Source: DATAJX01 sp036261915 (GTDB taxonomy: Bacteria > Pseudomonadota > Alphaproteobacteria > UBA2136 > UBA6156). Taken from it: 64,000 nucleotides of DNA. The position numbers and the translations under genes were made by a program. This document shows, one piece after another, positions 32,662-41,876 of the stretch. Under the pieces are notes generated by a model. The model saw only the letters and a list, made by a program, of their open reading frames with translations, was not told the origin of the DNA and ran no database searches. Where the stretch lies: positions 186,001 through 250,000 of the forward strand of contig DATAJX010000006.1 in the NCBI GenBank assembly GCA_036261915.1. The letters are read 5' to 3'. Numbering within the stretch: position 1 is the stretch's first letter; each line of letters starts with the position of its first letter.

Positions 32662-34743
32662 ATGAATATGACCCGTATGCTGGCGCAAGCCAGGCAGCTG
32701 GATGTGATGCTGGCCTTGGGCGTATTGGCGCTTATTGTTCTGTTCTTCGTTCCCCTGCCCGGCCCGGTTCTGGACCTGCTGATCGCCACCAACATCACGC
32801 TGGGCGTGCTGGTGCTGCTGACCGTGCTGTTCATCAAGCGCGCGCTCGATTTTTCCAGCTTCCCCATGATGCTGCTGGTGACCACCACCTTCCGCCTGGC
32901 CTTGAACGTGGCCAGCACCCGGCTGATTTTGGAGAACGGCCACAACAGCACCAACGCCGCCGGTCACATCATCGAAGCCTTCGGCAAGGTGATCATGGGC
33001 GGCAACTTCATTATCGGGCTGGTGATCTTTTCCGTCCTCATTATCGTCAACTTCGTGGTCATCACCAAGGGTTCGGGCCGTATCGCCGAAGTGGCCGCCC
33101 GCTTTACGCTGGACAGCCTGCCGGGCAAGCAGATGGCCATTGATGCCGACCTGAACGCGGGACTCATCAATGAAAGCGAAGCCCGCCAGCGCCGCACCGA
33201 CCTGGAAAACGAAACCGGCTTTTTTGGCGCCATGGACGGTGCCAGCAAGTTTGTGCGCGGCGACGCCATTGTAGGCCTGATCATTACCGCCATTAACGTG
33301 GTGGTGGGGGTGATCGTGGGTGTGGTGCAGCACAAGCTGGGCGGTTACGACGCCCTGAGCCGCTACACCCTGCTGGCCGTGGGTGACGGTTTGGTGGCGT
33401 ATATCCCGGCCCTGACCATTTCGATCGCTGCCGGTATGCTGGTGGCCAAGAGCGGCACCAACGAAGGCGCCGGTACGGTGCTGTTCGGCCAGTTGGCCAC
33501 CAACTACCGCGCGCTGTTTGTGGCCGCGGGCCTGACCGCCTTTTTGGCGTTGCTGCCCAACATGCCTATCATCCCGTTCTTTTTAATGAGCGGCGGCCTG
33601 GGCTTTGCCGGCATGCAGGCGCTGCGGGCCAGCCGCAAACCCAAGCCGCCCACCGTGGACGAATTGAAAAAGGCCGAAGAAGCCGTGGCCGCCACCGCCG
33701 CACCGGCAGAGCCCCCGCTGGCCAGCTACCTGCACGTGGATACCTTGAAGCTGGAAATGGGCTACGCGCTGCTGGGCCTGATCGACGAGAGCCGCGGCGG
33801 CCGCCTGACCGAGCAGATCAAGGAAACCCGGCGCCAGCTGGCCAAGCAGATGGGCGTGGTGATGCCCAGCGTGCGCATTCAGGACAACCTGCAACTCAAG
33901 CCCGGTGAGTACAATATTTTCATCAAGGACATCAAGGCCGGTGGCGGCGTGCTGGAGCCTGGCCAGTTGCTGGCCATTGCAGGCGCAGGCGGCACCGCTG
34001 CGCCGCTGGAAGGCAAGGAAACCACCGACCCGGCGTTCGGCATTCCCGCCAAGTGGATCGGCGATGCGCAGAAGGATCAGGCACAGTTCAACGGCTACAC
34101 CGTGGTGGACAACAGCACCGTGGTGACCACCCACCTGACCGAAATTATTAAAGACAACCTGGCCGACCTGCTGACCCGCCAGGAACTGGACAAGCTGCTG
34201 GACGAACTGCGCCCCAACCATGCCAAGCTGATCGAGGAACTCATCCCCGAAAAATACAGCAAGGCGGCGCTGCAGAAGGTTCTGCAGAACCTTCTGCGCG
34301 AGCGTATCAGCATCCGCGACCTGCCGGCCATTATGGAAGCCATGGCCGAGGCCCCGGGCCTGCGTAACCTGACCATTTTGACCGAGCATGTGCGCGCCCG
34401 GCTGGCCCGCCAGATCAACGCACAGTTCGGTGATGCCGACGGCACACTGACCGTGGTGGCAATGAGCCCGGCGTGGGAAAAGGAATTCAAGGACAGCATG
34501 ATCATGGATGGAGAGGAACGCCAGCTGGCCATGGCGCCGGACAAGGTGCAGAACTTTTTGAAGGTGACGCGCGATACCTTTGAGCGCCAGTTCAATGCCG
34601 GGTTGAGGCCGATACTGCTTACCTCGCCCGGCAGCCGCCCGTTTGCGCGCCTGTTGATCGAGCGGGCGCTGCCGCTGGTGCCGGTGATCTCGCAGGCCGA
34701 GCTTTCGACGCGGGCGCGCCTGCGGACTGTGGCGACGATCTAG
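32662..34743 (+). CDS. flhA: Flagellar export protein FlhA
   Basis: Core of the type III export gate; 693 residues. Eight N-terminal helices with the FHIPEP-family signature region (FPMMLLVTTTFRLALNVASTRL), conserved GSGRIAEVAARFTLDSLPGKQMAIDADLNAG, then a cytoplasmic docking domain from about residue 330. Ends the fliF operon. Its stop overlaps that of the convergent gene 34740-35138 at CTAG. Confidence 0.97.
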   Translation: MNMTRMLAQARQLDVMLALGVLALIVLFFVPLPGPVLDLLIATNITLGVLVLLTVLFIKRALDFSSFPMMLLVTTTFRLALNVASTRLILENGHNSTNAAGHIIEAFGKVIMGGNFIIGLVIFSVLIIVNFVVITKGSGRIAEVAARFTLDSLPGKQMAIDADLNAGLINESEARQRRTDLENETGFFGAMDGASKFVRGDAIVGLIITAINVVVGVIVGVVQHKLGGYDALSRYTLLAVGDGLVAYIPALTISIAAGMLVAKSGTNEGAGTVLFGQLATNYRALFVAAGLTAFLALLPNMPIIPFFLMSGGLGFAGMQALRASRKPKPPTVDELKKAEEAVAATAAPAEPPLASYLHVDTLKLEMGYALLGLIDESRGGRLTEQIKETRRQLAKQMGVVMPSVRIQDNLQLKPGEYNIFIKDIKAGGGVLEPGQLLAIAGAGGTAAPLEGKETTDPAFGIPAKWIGDAQKDQAQFNGYTVVDNSTVVTTHLTEIIKDNLADLLTRQELDKLLDELRPNHAKLIEELIPEKYSKAALQKVLQNLLRERISIRDLPAIMEAMAEAPGLRNLTILTEHVRARLARQINAQFGDADGTLTVVAMSPAWEKEFKDSMIMDGEERQLAMAPDKVQNFLKVTRDTFERQFNAGLRPILLTSPGSRPFARLLIERALPLVPVISQAELSTRARLRTVATI

Positions 34744-35138
34744 TTTTTAGGCGGGGGGACGCAGGTGGTGACGTGAGGGCGCAGGGCGTCGGCGCGCGGG
34801 CTTTCGCTGCAGTGGATACGACCGTTGGGGCGTTTGAAGTAGAGCTGGATGAGTTCGAGCAGCTTGTCGTCATCGGTACCGGGCATAAGCTGGTTGAACA
34901 CATAGCTGTGTTTGCCGGTGGCGGTTAGCCCGATGCTGCAACAGCCATTGGGGGTGCCGTTGGCCTCGCAGCCGCCCAAACATTTAACCCCGCACACCTG
35001 CAAGCTCGGCTGGTTTTTTAAAAGCTGTTTAACCTGCGCCAGATAGGCAAACCCTTCGGCCTGCGGGGTTTCCAGCTGTGCAGGGTTGCGGTCGCAACTG
35101 GTGCACACGTAAACGGTCGCCGCATTTTTTATCGCCAT
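34740..35138 (-). CDS. DUF1636-like metal-binding (thioredoxin-like 2Fe-2S) protein
   Basis: A 132-residue protein with CTSC near the N-terminus (residues 12-15) and a second cysteine cluster CGVKCLGGCEANGTPNGCC (about residues 49-67), then a GKHSYVFNQL strand. The layout matches DUF1636-type ferredoxin-like proteins, which are often next to cobalamin or metal-uptake genes; none are nearby here. Ends convergently on flhA. Metal identity and function are unknown. Confidence 0.72.
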   Translation of the reverse strand: MAIKNAATVYVCTSCDRNPAQLETPQAEGFAYLAQVKQLLKNQPSLQVCGVKCLGGCEANGTPNGCCSIGLTATGKHSYVFNQLMPGTDDDKLLELIQLYFKRPNGRIHCSESPRADALRPHVTTCVPPPKN

Positions 35139-35237
35139 TGGTCTTTTATTTAAAACAGGTTGGCGTATAAGGCCATGGTCTTAACCACAGACTTACCTGA
35201 ATCGTTTTTACCCTTAGCCTCTCGGAAAGGAGAGCCT

Positions 35238-35831
35238 ATGCGATACTTCGTTGCTTGCCTTGCCGTGCTGGCGGGGTTGGCTTTTGGCGGCACGGCACAG
35301 GCTTCGAGCCATACCCGGGTTTACGAAAGCCTGAACGTGCAGCCGCTGCTGCACAACCAGCTGAACGCCATGGACGCCAACCGGCCCGCTATTGTGGCAC
35401 TGGCCGAAAAGCTGCTGCCCACCGATACCGAAGTGGTGGCGTTGCGTCACTTCATTATCGCCCAGCGGCGTGCCTGCATGGGTGGTGTTGTACCGGCGTT
35501 TTACGCGGGCATGGAAGGCAGCCCCTTCCACCTGTGCACCCACGCGTTTCTGGCGGGTACGCAAGCCTTGCTGAAACGCCTGGAACTGGTGGCCGGCCAC
35601 AGGCTGGACGTACAGGTGCTGAGCGAGCAGGTGAAGATGGACCTGCTGGCCGACGGCGCCGGGCCGGTGTGCGTGAACAGCGCCACCAGCTTTAACACCG
35701 ATACGATTCATGGTGTTGATTGGCCCGACCTGAAGCACCCCAGCCGCAGTACGCTGGTGGTTGTATTCGGCTTTGTATTCCTGTTTGTGGTGGTTCATTT
35801 CCGCCGCCGCAGATTGCAGGCTGCACAATAA
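35238..35831 (+). CDS. Exported, C-terminally membrane-anchored hypothetical protein
   Basis: Predicted 197 residues. Signal peptide to about TAQASS (residue 24), an alpha-helical Leu-rich domain with three conserved-looking cysteines (RRACMGG, HLCTHAF, GPVCVNS) and a C-terminal membrane helix (TLVVVFGFVFLFVVVHF) with an Arg-rich cytoplasmic end. GGAAAGGAG lies seven bases before ATG 35238. No family recognised. The paired cysteines would be oxidised in the periplasm. Confidence 0.75.
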   Translation: MRYFVACLAVLAGLAFGGTAQASSHTRVYESLNVQPLLHNQLNAMDANRPAIVALAEKLLPTDTEVVALRHFIIAQRRACMGGVVPAFYAGMEGSPFHLCTHAFLAGTQALLKRLELVAGHRLDVQVLSEQVKMDLLADGAGPVCVNSATSFNTDTIHGVDWPDLKHPSRSTLVVVFGFVFLFVVVHFRRRRLQAAQ

Positions 35832-35861
35832 AAAAACGGCCCCGTTCGCGGGGCCGTTTTT
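35830..35861. terminator. Bidirectional terminator
   Basis: ACGGCCCCG-TTCG-CGGGGCCGT stem flanked by A7 and T5, between convergent genes. Confidence 0.93.
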
Positions 35862-35865
35862 GTGT

Positions 35866-37401
35866 TTAGCGACGTTTTCTAGGCTTGGCCCTGGGTTTGA
35901 TTTTGGCCTTGGTTTTCGGCTTGGCCTTTACCGCTTTGACCGGCGCCTTGGCGGGCACGGCCGTAAAGTAGAACGGCTTGTGCAGCAGCGGCTTGCCGGT
36001 ACGGGTGTGCTGGATGTAATCGAACGCCAGCTTTTTAATGGTGCCGCTCATTACCAGCAGTCCGAACAGGTTGGGCAGCATCATGGCTGCGGTGCCGAGA
36101 TCGGCCAGCACCCAGATAAAGTGTACCCCCTGGCGGATGGATTCGGCCCAATCAAGAATGGCGGCACCGAAAAATGTGCAGGCCAAAAACAGCCACAGGT
36201 AGGGTTTGGCTACCTTGGGGCCCAGCAGGTACATCGCGCCCTGCTGGCCGTAAAAGCCCCAGCCCAGAATGGTGGTGAAGGCAAACAGCAGCAGGCACAG
36301 GCTGACAATGCCGCTGCCCAACGGAATACCCGCCAGCGCAACATTGCCCAGCCCCTGGTTGAAGGCCAGGTTGGTGAGGCTGGCCCCCGCGCTGGCAACG
36401 TCGAGGCTTTGCCAGGCGCCGGTTATTAAAATAACCATGCCTGTAAATGTGCACACAAAAAAGGTGTCGATGAAGGTTTGAGTCATCGACACTAGTGCCT
36501 GCTCGGTGGGGTGACGGGTTTGCGCGGTGGCAGCCACAATGGGTGCGCTGCCCAGCCCGCTTTCGTTCGCAAACACGCCGCGCGCCAAGCCATAGCGCAT
36601 GGCCAGCAGCACACTGCTGCCGGCAAAGCCGCCTGCGGCCGCACTGCCGGTAAACGCCTCGGTAAAAATGGCATGCAAGATTTGCGGCAGCATGGCGCTG
36701 TTAACCACAATCACCAGCGTACCTGCGGCGGCGTACACCACGATCATGCTCGGCACCAGCAAGTCGGCCGCGCGGGCAATGCGGCCAAGCCCGCCCAGCA
36801 TCACCGCCGCCGAAACCGCGGTCACCGCCAGCCCCACCCAGGTGGGATTAAGGCCAAAACCTGCCAACATCGCATCGGCAATACTGTTGTTTTGCACCAT
36901 GCCGCCAGTGCACAGCGCGGCAAACGCCAGTGCTCCGGCAAACACCGCACCCAGCCACGGGGCTTTGGCACCATGCGTAAGATAATACATGGGCCCGCCG
37001 CGGAACTGGCCGTTTTTGTCTTTGACACGGTAGTGGACACCTAGCAGGGCCTCGGAGAATTTAAGCGCCATGCCGAACAGCCCGCTCATCCACATCCAGA
37101 ACATGGCGCCCGGCCCGCCCAGCGCAATGGCGGTGGCCACGCCCGCAATGTTACCGGTGCCCACCGTAGCGGCCAGCGCCGTGAACAGGGCTGAACGGTT
37201 TGAGATCATGCCCTCGCCGCGCGTATGCCTGCTATGAGGGCAAAAGGCATCGTACATGGCGGGCAGCAACATGCGGAACTGCAAACCCCTGAGCAGCACC
37301 GTCAGCCATATGCCGGTGACCATCAAGGCAATCAGCATTGGCCAGCCCCACACCAGGGTGGCAAAGTTACTTAAGTGCATTTCGAATGCGGTGAATGACA
37401 T
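35866..37401 (-). CDS. Sodium:alanine symporter (AGCS family)
   Basis: Inner-membrane transporter, 511 residues with about eleven helices, predicted to import alanine or glycine with sodium. Family signatures: ATVGTGNIAGVATAIALGGPGAMFWMW (about residues 79-105), GLARGVFANESGLGSAPI, and TILGWGFYGQQG. AGGAG lies nine bases before ATG 37401. Unusual: the last ~30 residues form a Lys/Arg/Pro/Ala-rich tail (KAKPKTKAKIKPRAKPRKRR) outside the membrane domain, probably cytoplasmic. Confidence 0.92.
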   Translation of the reverse strand: MSFTAFEMHLSNFATLVWGWPMLIALMVTGIWLTVLLRGLQFRMLLPAMYDAFCPHSRHTRGEGMISNRSALFTALAATVGTGNIAGVATAIALGGPGAMFWMWMSGLFGMALKFSEALLGVHYRVKDKNGQFRGGPMYYLTHGAKAPWLGAVFAGALAFAALCTGGMVQNNSIADAMLAGFGLNPTWVGLAVTAVSAAVMLGGLGRIARAADLLVPSMIVVYAAAGTLVIVVNSAMLPQILHAIFTEAFTGSAAAGGFAGSSVLLAMRYGLARGVFANESGLGSAPIVAATAQTRHPTEQALVSMTQTFIDTFFVCTFTGMVILITGAWQSLDVASAGASLTNLAFNQGLGNVALAGIPLGSGIVSLCLLLFAFTTILGWGFYGQQGAMYLLGPKVAKPYLWLFLACTFFGAAILDWAESIRQGVHFIWVLADLGTAAMMLPNLFGLLVMSGTIKKLAFDYIQHTRTGKPLLHKPFYFTAVPAKAPVKAVKAKPKTKAKIKPRAKPRKRR

Positions 37402-37459
37402 GGGGGTAGTTCTCCTGTTGTCGGCAATTATCGTATGCAACGCGCATACATACAACACA

Positions 37460-37483
37460 AATGGCGCCCGGTTGGGCGCCATT
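37460..37483 (-). terminator. Terminator after lipoprotein gene
   Basis: Perfect ten-base stem AATGGCGCCC / GGGCGCCATT; tail on the minus strand is only moderately T-rich. Confidence 0.65.
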
Positions 37484-37499
37484 GTTTCAGCAGGTTAGG

Positions 37500-38081
37500 T
37501 TAGAACCCGGGCTTGGGAACCAGGAAGCCGAGGTTCTGCATCGGGCCCAGCGGCGTGACCGAGTTATCGACGCTTTCGATTTCGGGCGTACCGGTCCAGA
37601 GCTTGTAGGCCACGGTTTTATCGATCAGCACGATGGTGGCGGTGAACTGCCAGCCCTTGGTGCGGATGTTTTTGCGGAAGCCGAACAGGTTGGCCAGCAC
37701 GCTGCCCTCCTGTTTGTTTTTGATGCTTTGGACCTGCACCACATAGGCAAAGCATTTATCCTTGGCTATCGCACATTTTTGCACGCCTTCGGGCAGCTGC
37801 TCGGGCTTGAAGGACGAGCCGAACAGGTTGACCACATCGACATAGTTCAAAATTTTGGTGTTGGGCGTGGCGTTGGGGTTAAAACCCAGCACACCAAGGT
37901 CTTTTTCGGTGGTTTTGGTTTCGATGACGGCGTCGAAGGCATCTTTGGCGCTGCCGTAGCTTTCCCACTTCACCTGGCTTTTGTTGCTGGTGCTGGGAAG
38001 CACGCTGGCACAGCCTGCAAGCATGCCCAGGGCGCCGGCCGCCAGGGCCACCATGGTAAGCTGCATGTGAAGTTTGTTCAT
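37500..38081 (-). CDS. Putative lipoprotein
   Basis: A 193-residue protein with an N-terminal lipoprotein signal (MLAGCASVLP, cysteine at residue 24) and no other membrane segment. The mature domain has a cysteine pair (KCAIAKDKC) and strands FVVQVQSI and WQFTATIVLIDKTVAYKLW. AGGAGGG lies before the ATG. Function not recognised; likely anchored to the inner leaflet of the outer membrane. Confidence 0.8.
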   Translation of the reverse strand: MNKLHMQLTMVALAAGALGMLAGCASVLPSTSNKSQVKWESYGSAKDAFDAVIETKTTEKDLGVLGFNPNATPNTKILNYVDVVNLFGSSFKPEQLPEGVQKCAIAKDKCFAYVVQVQSIKNKQEGSVLANLFGFRKNIRTKGWQFTATIVLIDKTVAYKLWTGTPEIESVDNSVTPLGPMQNLGFLVPKPGF

Positions 38082-38242
38082 TTGAGTCCCTCCTGTGTCT
38101 TATACAGGGCGTGGCCGTGCCAAACTGCCACCGGAACCGCTATTTTTGGCGTATTTTGGGCATTAACGGCTTTGGTGCGGCGCGAGAGGGTTTGGGAGGT
38201 TCCTGACAATGCGCTGCACAATACGCCCGGTTTGGGGGCCAA

Positions 38243-38272
38243 TTGCTTGATAAATATTGGCAGTTTTGCTAT
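38243..38272 (+). promoter_or_regulatory. Possible promoter of the sugar operon
   Basis: TTGCTT, 18-base spacer, TGCTAT in an AT-richer gap 30 bases before the GTG start of rfbA. Moderate match to a housekeeping promoter. Confidence 0.35.
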
Positions 38273-38301
38273 GCACAACCCCAGCAAACAGGGGGAATTC
38301 C

Positions 38302-39198
38302 GTGAAAGGGATCATTTTAGCGGGCGGCAGCGGCACCCGGCTTTATCCGGCCACCAAGGTGGTGAGCAAACAGTTGTTGCCGGTTTATGACAAACCCATG
38401 GTCTTCTACCCGTTATCGGTGCTCATGCTGGCGGGTATCCGCGACATTCTGATTATTTCCACCCCCGACGACCTGCCCCGCTTTGAAGCCTTGCTGGGCG
38501 ACGGCAGCCAATGGGGTTTAACCCTGAGCTACGCGCCGCAGGCCAGGCCTGAGGGTTTGGCGCAGGCGTTCATCATCGGCGAACAGTTTATCGGCGACGA
38601 CAACGTGGCGTTGATTTTGGGCGACAACATCTTTTTCGGCTCGCACTTTTCGCCGCTGCTTAAAAATGCCATGGCCCGCAAAACCGGTGCCACGGTGTTT
38701 GGCTACCACGTGCAAAACCCGCAGCAGTTTGGCGTGGTGGCGTTCGATGCCGAGGGCCGCGCCGTGAGCATTGAAGAGAAGCCCAGCGAGCCCAAAAGCA
38801 ATTTTGCCGTGACCGGCCTGTATTTTTACGACAACCGGGTGGTGGAGATTGCCAAGAACATCAAGCCTTCGGCCCGCGGCGAGCTGGAAATCACCAGCAT
38901 CAACCAGGAATATTTGAAGCAGGGCGACTTGTACGTGGAAATGCTGGGCCGCGGCTTTGCCTGGCTGGATACCGGCACCTATAACGATTTGCTGGAAGCC
39001 AGCTGGTTCATTCGTACCATGGAGCAGCGCCAGGGCTTTAAAATTGCCTGCCTGGAAGAGATCGCCTACCTGAACGGGTGGATCAACGCCGACGCGCTTT
39101 TGAAGATTGCCGAGCCGCTGAAAAAGACCGCCTACGGCCAGTACCTGATCGATACCCTTCACCAAACCAAAAACCCCCGCGCGCCGGGCAACAAATAA
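38302..39198 (+). CDS. rfbA: Glucose-1-phosphate thymidylyltransferase
   Basis: Joins dTTP and glucose-1-phosphate to dTDP-glucose, the entry step to dTDP-deoxysugars. GGSGTRLYPATKVVSKQLLPVYDKPM (residues 8-33) and IEEKP and GFAWLDTGT motifs are intact; 298 residues. GTG start with AGGGGGA six to nine bases upstream. First gene of a seven-gene plus-strand unit with very short gaps or overlaps. Confidence 0.97.
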   Translation: MKGIILAGGSGTRLYPATKVVSKQLLPVYDKPMVFYPLSVLMLAGIRDILIISTPDDLPRFEALLGDGSQWGLTLSYAPQARPEGLAQAFIIGEQFIGDDNVALILGDNIFFGSHFSPLLKNAMARKTGATVFGYHVQNPQQFGVVAFDAEGRAVSIEEKPSEPKSNFAVTGLYFYDNRVVEIAKNIKPSARGELEITSINQEYLKQGDLYVEMLGRGFAWLDTGTYNDLLEASWFIRTMEQRQGFKIACLEEIAYLNGWINADALLKIAEPLKKTAYGQYLIDTLHQTKNPRAPGNK

Positions 39199-39206
39199 GG
39201 CAATTC

Positions 39207-40232
39207 ATGACTTCTTCTTCGCTTACCAGTATTTTGGTGACCGGCGGTGCCGGGTTCATCGGCAGCAACCTGATTGAACACCTGCTGGAAAAATACCCGC
39301 AGTATAAAATCGTGAACCTCGACGCACTGACCTATGCCGGAAACCCCGACAACCTGAAGGCCGTGCAAGACAACCCGCGCTACACCTTTGTGAAGGGCGA
39401 CATTTGCGACAAGGCGCTGCTGGAAAAGATCTTCACCGAGCATGACATTCGCGGGGTGTTCCATTTGGCGGCCGAAAGCCATGTGGATAATTCGATCGCC
39501 GGGCCCGAGATCTTTTTCATGACCAACGTGATCGGCACCCAGCGCCTCATTCACACCGCCTACCGCCACTGGATGAACGGCGTGGGTGATGTGAAGAAGG
39601 GTTACGAAGGCGCGCGCTTTCACCTGACCAGCACCGACGAGGTGTACGGCACGCTGGGCGAAACAGGCCTGTTTAGCGAAACCACGCCCTACGCCCCCAA
39701 CCCGCCCTATGCCGCAAGCAAGGCCGGCGGCGATTTTGTGGTGCGCAGCTATAACCGCACCTTTGGGCTGAATGCCACCATATCCAACTGCAGCAACAAT
39801 TACGGCCCGCACCAGCATGCCGAAAAGCTGATCCCCACCATCATCCGCAAGGCGCTGGCGGGCCAGCCCATTCCCATCTACGGCGACGGCAAGAACATCC
39901 GCGACTGGCTGTACGTGAAGGACCACGCCAACGCGCTCGATACGGTTTTCCATAACGGCCGCAGCGGCGAAACCTATAACATCGGCTGCGACAACGAGCA
40001 GGACAACAATGCCATGGCCGGGCTGATCTGCGGCATTCTGGACGAACTGAAACCGCAGGCCGAAAGCTACAGCAAACTCATCAGCTACGTGAAGGACCGC
40101 GCCGGGCACGACCGCCGCTACGCGATCGACAGCACCAAGATCGAAACCGAGCTGGGCTGGAAAGCCCAAAGCGATTTTATGCCCGCCCTACGCAGCACCG
40201 TGCAGTGGTTTATGGAAAACCGGCGCGGCTAG
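39207..40232 (+). CDS. rfbB: dTDP-glucose 4,6-dehydratase
   Basis: Short-chain-dehydrogenase-type enzyme producing dTDP-4-keto-6-deoxyglucose. NAD-binding GGAGFIGSNLIEHLL (residues 13-27), catalytic TSTDEVYG and YAASKAGGD, and YGPHQHAEKLIP are present; 341 residues. Eight bases after rfbA. rfbC and rfbD, needed for rhamnose, are not in this operon, so the 4-keto sugar is probably passed to the aminotransferase encoded downstream. Confidence 0.97.
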   Translation: MTSSSLTSILVTGGAGFIGSNLIEHLLEKYPQYKIVNLDALTYAGNPDNLKAVQDNPRYTFVKGDICDKALLEKIFTEHDIRGVFHLAAESHVDNSIAGPEIFFMTNVIGTQRLIHTAYRHWMNGVGDVKKGYEGARFHLTSTDEVYGTLGETGLFSETTPYAPNPPYAASKAGGDFVVRSYNRTFGLNATISNCSNNYGPHQHAEKLIPTIIRKALAGQPIPIYGDGKNIRDWLYVKDHANALDTVFHNGRSGETYNIGCDNEQDNNAMAGLICGILDELKPQAESYSKLISYVKDRAGHDRRYAIDSTKIETELGWKAQSDFMPALRSTVQWFMENRRG

Positions 40233-40233
40233 C

Positions 40234-41337
40234 ATGAAGCTCACGTTCATCCAGGACGTGGCCACCCCGCACACCAACGTGCTGCTGGCGGCCCTGCGTG
40301 ACACCAAAGGCCTGAAACTTGACCTGTGGTACGGCAAGGGCAAGGCCGACAAGTACGGCTGGAAAGACGACATTGCCCACGCCGTGCAGCGCGCCAACCT
40401 GTTTGAGCTTGGCCGTGTGGATTGGACACTGGTGTGGCACGTGTTCCGCCACCCCGAAAACCGCGTGATGCTGATCGGCTGGAGTAACCCGACCACGCGC
40501 GCCCTGTTTTTGATGCTGTGCCTGCTGCGCCGCAACTTCGGCATGTGGTTCGACATGCCGCAGGACACCGCCCCACGTAGCGCAATTCAAAAAAAGCTGC
40601 GCGACTTTTTTTACATGCTGCTGCGCACCAGCAATGCCACCGTGTTTGCCGTGGGGCAGATGACGGTCGATTACTTCAAGGTGCGCAACTTCTGGGCCAG
40701 CCAGTTGGTCAACCTGCCCATTATTGTCGAGGTGAGCCACACCCGTAAGCATTTTGAAAAGCAAAAGGCCGCGCGGCGCAAACGCTACAACGTGGGCAAA
40801 AACGATGTACTGATTGTAGGTGGCAGCCGCCTGATCCATGACAAAGGCTTCGACCTGCCGATCAGCGCCATCGGCGCATTGCCGGCTTCGCAAAAAAAAC
40901 GCGTGAAGCTGGTGATTGTGGGCCAGGGTGAAGAACTCGATAACCTGAAAAAACTGGCGGCCAGACACGGGCTTTCAAAGCAGGTCTTCTTTCCCGGCTG
41001 GATGGCGTACGACGACTTCCAGGCACTGATATCGGCGGGCGAATGCTTTATTCACCCGGCGCGGTTCGATGCCTGGGGCAGCACCATTTTTGCCCACGCG
41101 CTGGGCGTGCCGGTGATCGGCAGCACGGGCGCGGGGTCGGCCTTCGACCGCATTGCCCACGGTAAAAACGGCTGGCTGTTCAACCCCGCCAAACCCGCCG
41201 AACTGACCAAACTGCTTGGCAAACTATTGGCCATAAAGCCCGCCGAACTGGAAAAAATGGGCAAGGCCGCCCGCAAAACCGCTGAGGAATGGAAACCCGC
41301 GCAGGGCGTTAAAACCATTATGGAGCACCTGGCCTGA
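40234..41337 (+). CDS. GT-B glycosyltransferase with altered EX7E motif
   Basis: A 367-residue enzyme with a GT4-like C-terminal half: VGGSRLIHDKGFD, VGQGEELDNLKKLAARHGLSKQVFFPGW, and HPARFDAWGSTIFAHALGVPVIGS. The usual EX7E donor-site pair reads D...A here, so donor binding may differ or activity be reduced. Begins one base after rfbB and its stop overlaps the next start (TGATG). Expected to add a sugar to the glycan made by this cluster. Confidence 0.83.
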   Translation: MKLTFIQDVATPHTNVLLAALRDTKGLKLDLWYGKGKADKYGWKDDIAHAVQRANLFELGRVDWTLVWHVFRHPENRVMLIGWSNPTTRALFLMLCLLRRNFGMWFDMPQDTAPRSAIQKKLRDFFYMLLRTSNATVFAVGQMTVDYFKVRNFWASQLVNLPIIVEVSHTRKHFEKQKAARRKRYNVGKNDVLIVGGSRLIHDKGFDLPISAIGALPASQKKRVKLVIVGQGEELDNLKKLAARHGLSKQVFFPGWMAYDDFQALISAGECFIHPARFDAWGSTIFAHALGVPVIGSTGAGSAFDRIAHGKNGWLFNPAKPAELTKLLGKLLAIKPAELEKMGKAARKTAEEWKPAQGVKTIMEHLA

Positions 41338-41876
41338 TGTTGATACTGCACGCCGAAGGCACGCCCGATTACCGCCTGAAACAGGCCGAGGCGATTGATT
41401 GTGAAGACCTGCGCGTATGGAAGAACGCCAACCGCCAGTACTTCTTTTTCAAAGGCGAGATCACCCACGAAATGCAGGCCAAATGGTTTGCCAACCTGCA
41501 GGCCAACAAAAACGACATGATGCTGATGGTGCAGGAGCACGACGGCGAAAAATTCGTGAACGTGGGCTGCATGGGCTACCGGCTGGAAACCGATGAGGAT
41601 ACCGGCGAAAAGTCTATCGACGTTTACAACATCATGCGCGGGCGCACGCTGGAAGGCTCGACGCACAGCATGGCCGAAGCATTCAATCTGATGAACACGT
41701 TTTTGCACACCAGCGCCAAGCTGCCGGTGGGCTGCCTGGTGCTGGCCGATAACCCGGCGCGCGACTGGTACGAACAGAACGGCTTTGAATCGCAGGGCGA
41801 GGCCGACGGCCACGTTGTGTATAAACTGAACTCGGCTAAACTGAAGCCGGTCAAGGTGGAGGTTGTACAAGAATGA
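41337..41876 (+). CDS. GNAT-family N-acetyltransferase, probably for an amino sugar
   Basis: A 179-residue protein with a GNAT-like fold (VGCMGYRLETDED strand, then VDVYNIMRGRTLEGSTHSMAEAFNLM helix region and LVLADNPARDWYEQNGF, the typical GNAT end). Position next to a DegT aminotransferase suggests it acylates the amino group of a dTDP-amino sugar. Overlaps both neighbours (TGATG upstream, ATGA downstream). Substrate is inference. Confidence 0.75.
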   Translation: MLILHAEGTPDYRLKQAEAIDCEDLRVWKNANRQYFFFKGEITHEMQAKWFANLQANKNDMMLMVQEHDGEKFVNVGCMGYRLETDEDTGEKSIDVYNIMRGRTLEGSTHSMAEAFNLMNTFLHTSAKLPVGCLVLADNPARDWYEQNGFESQGEADGHVVYKLNSAKLKPVKVEVVQE

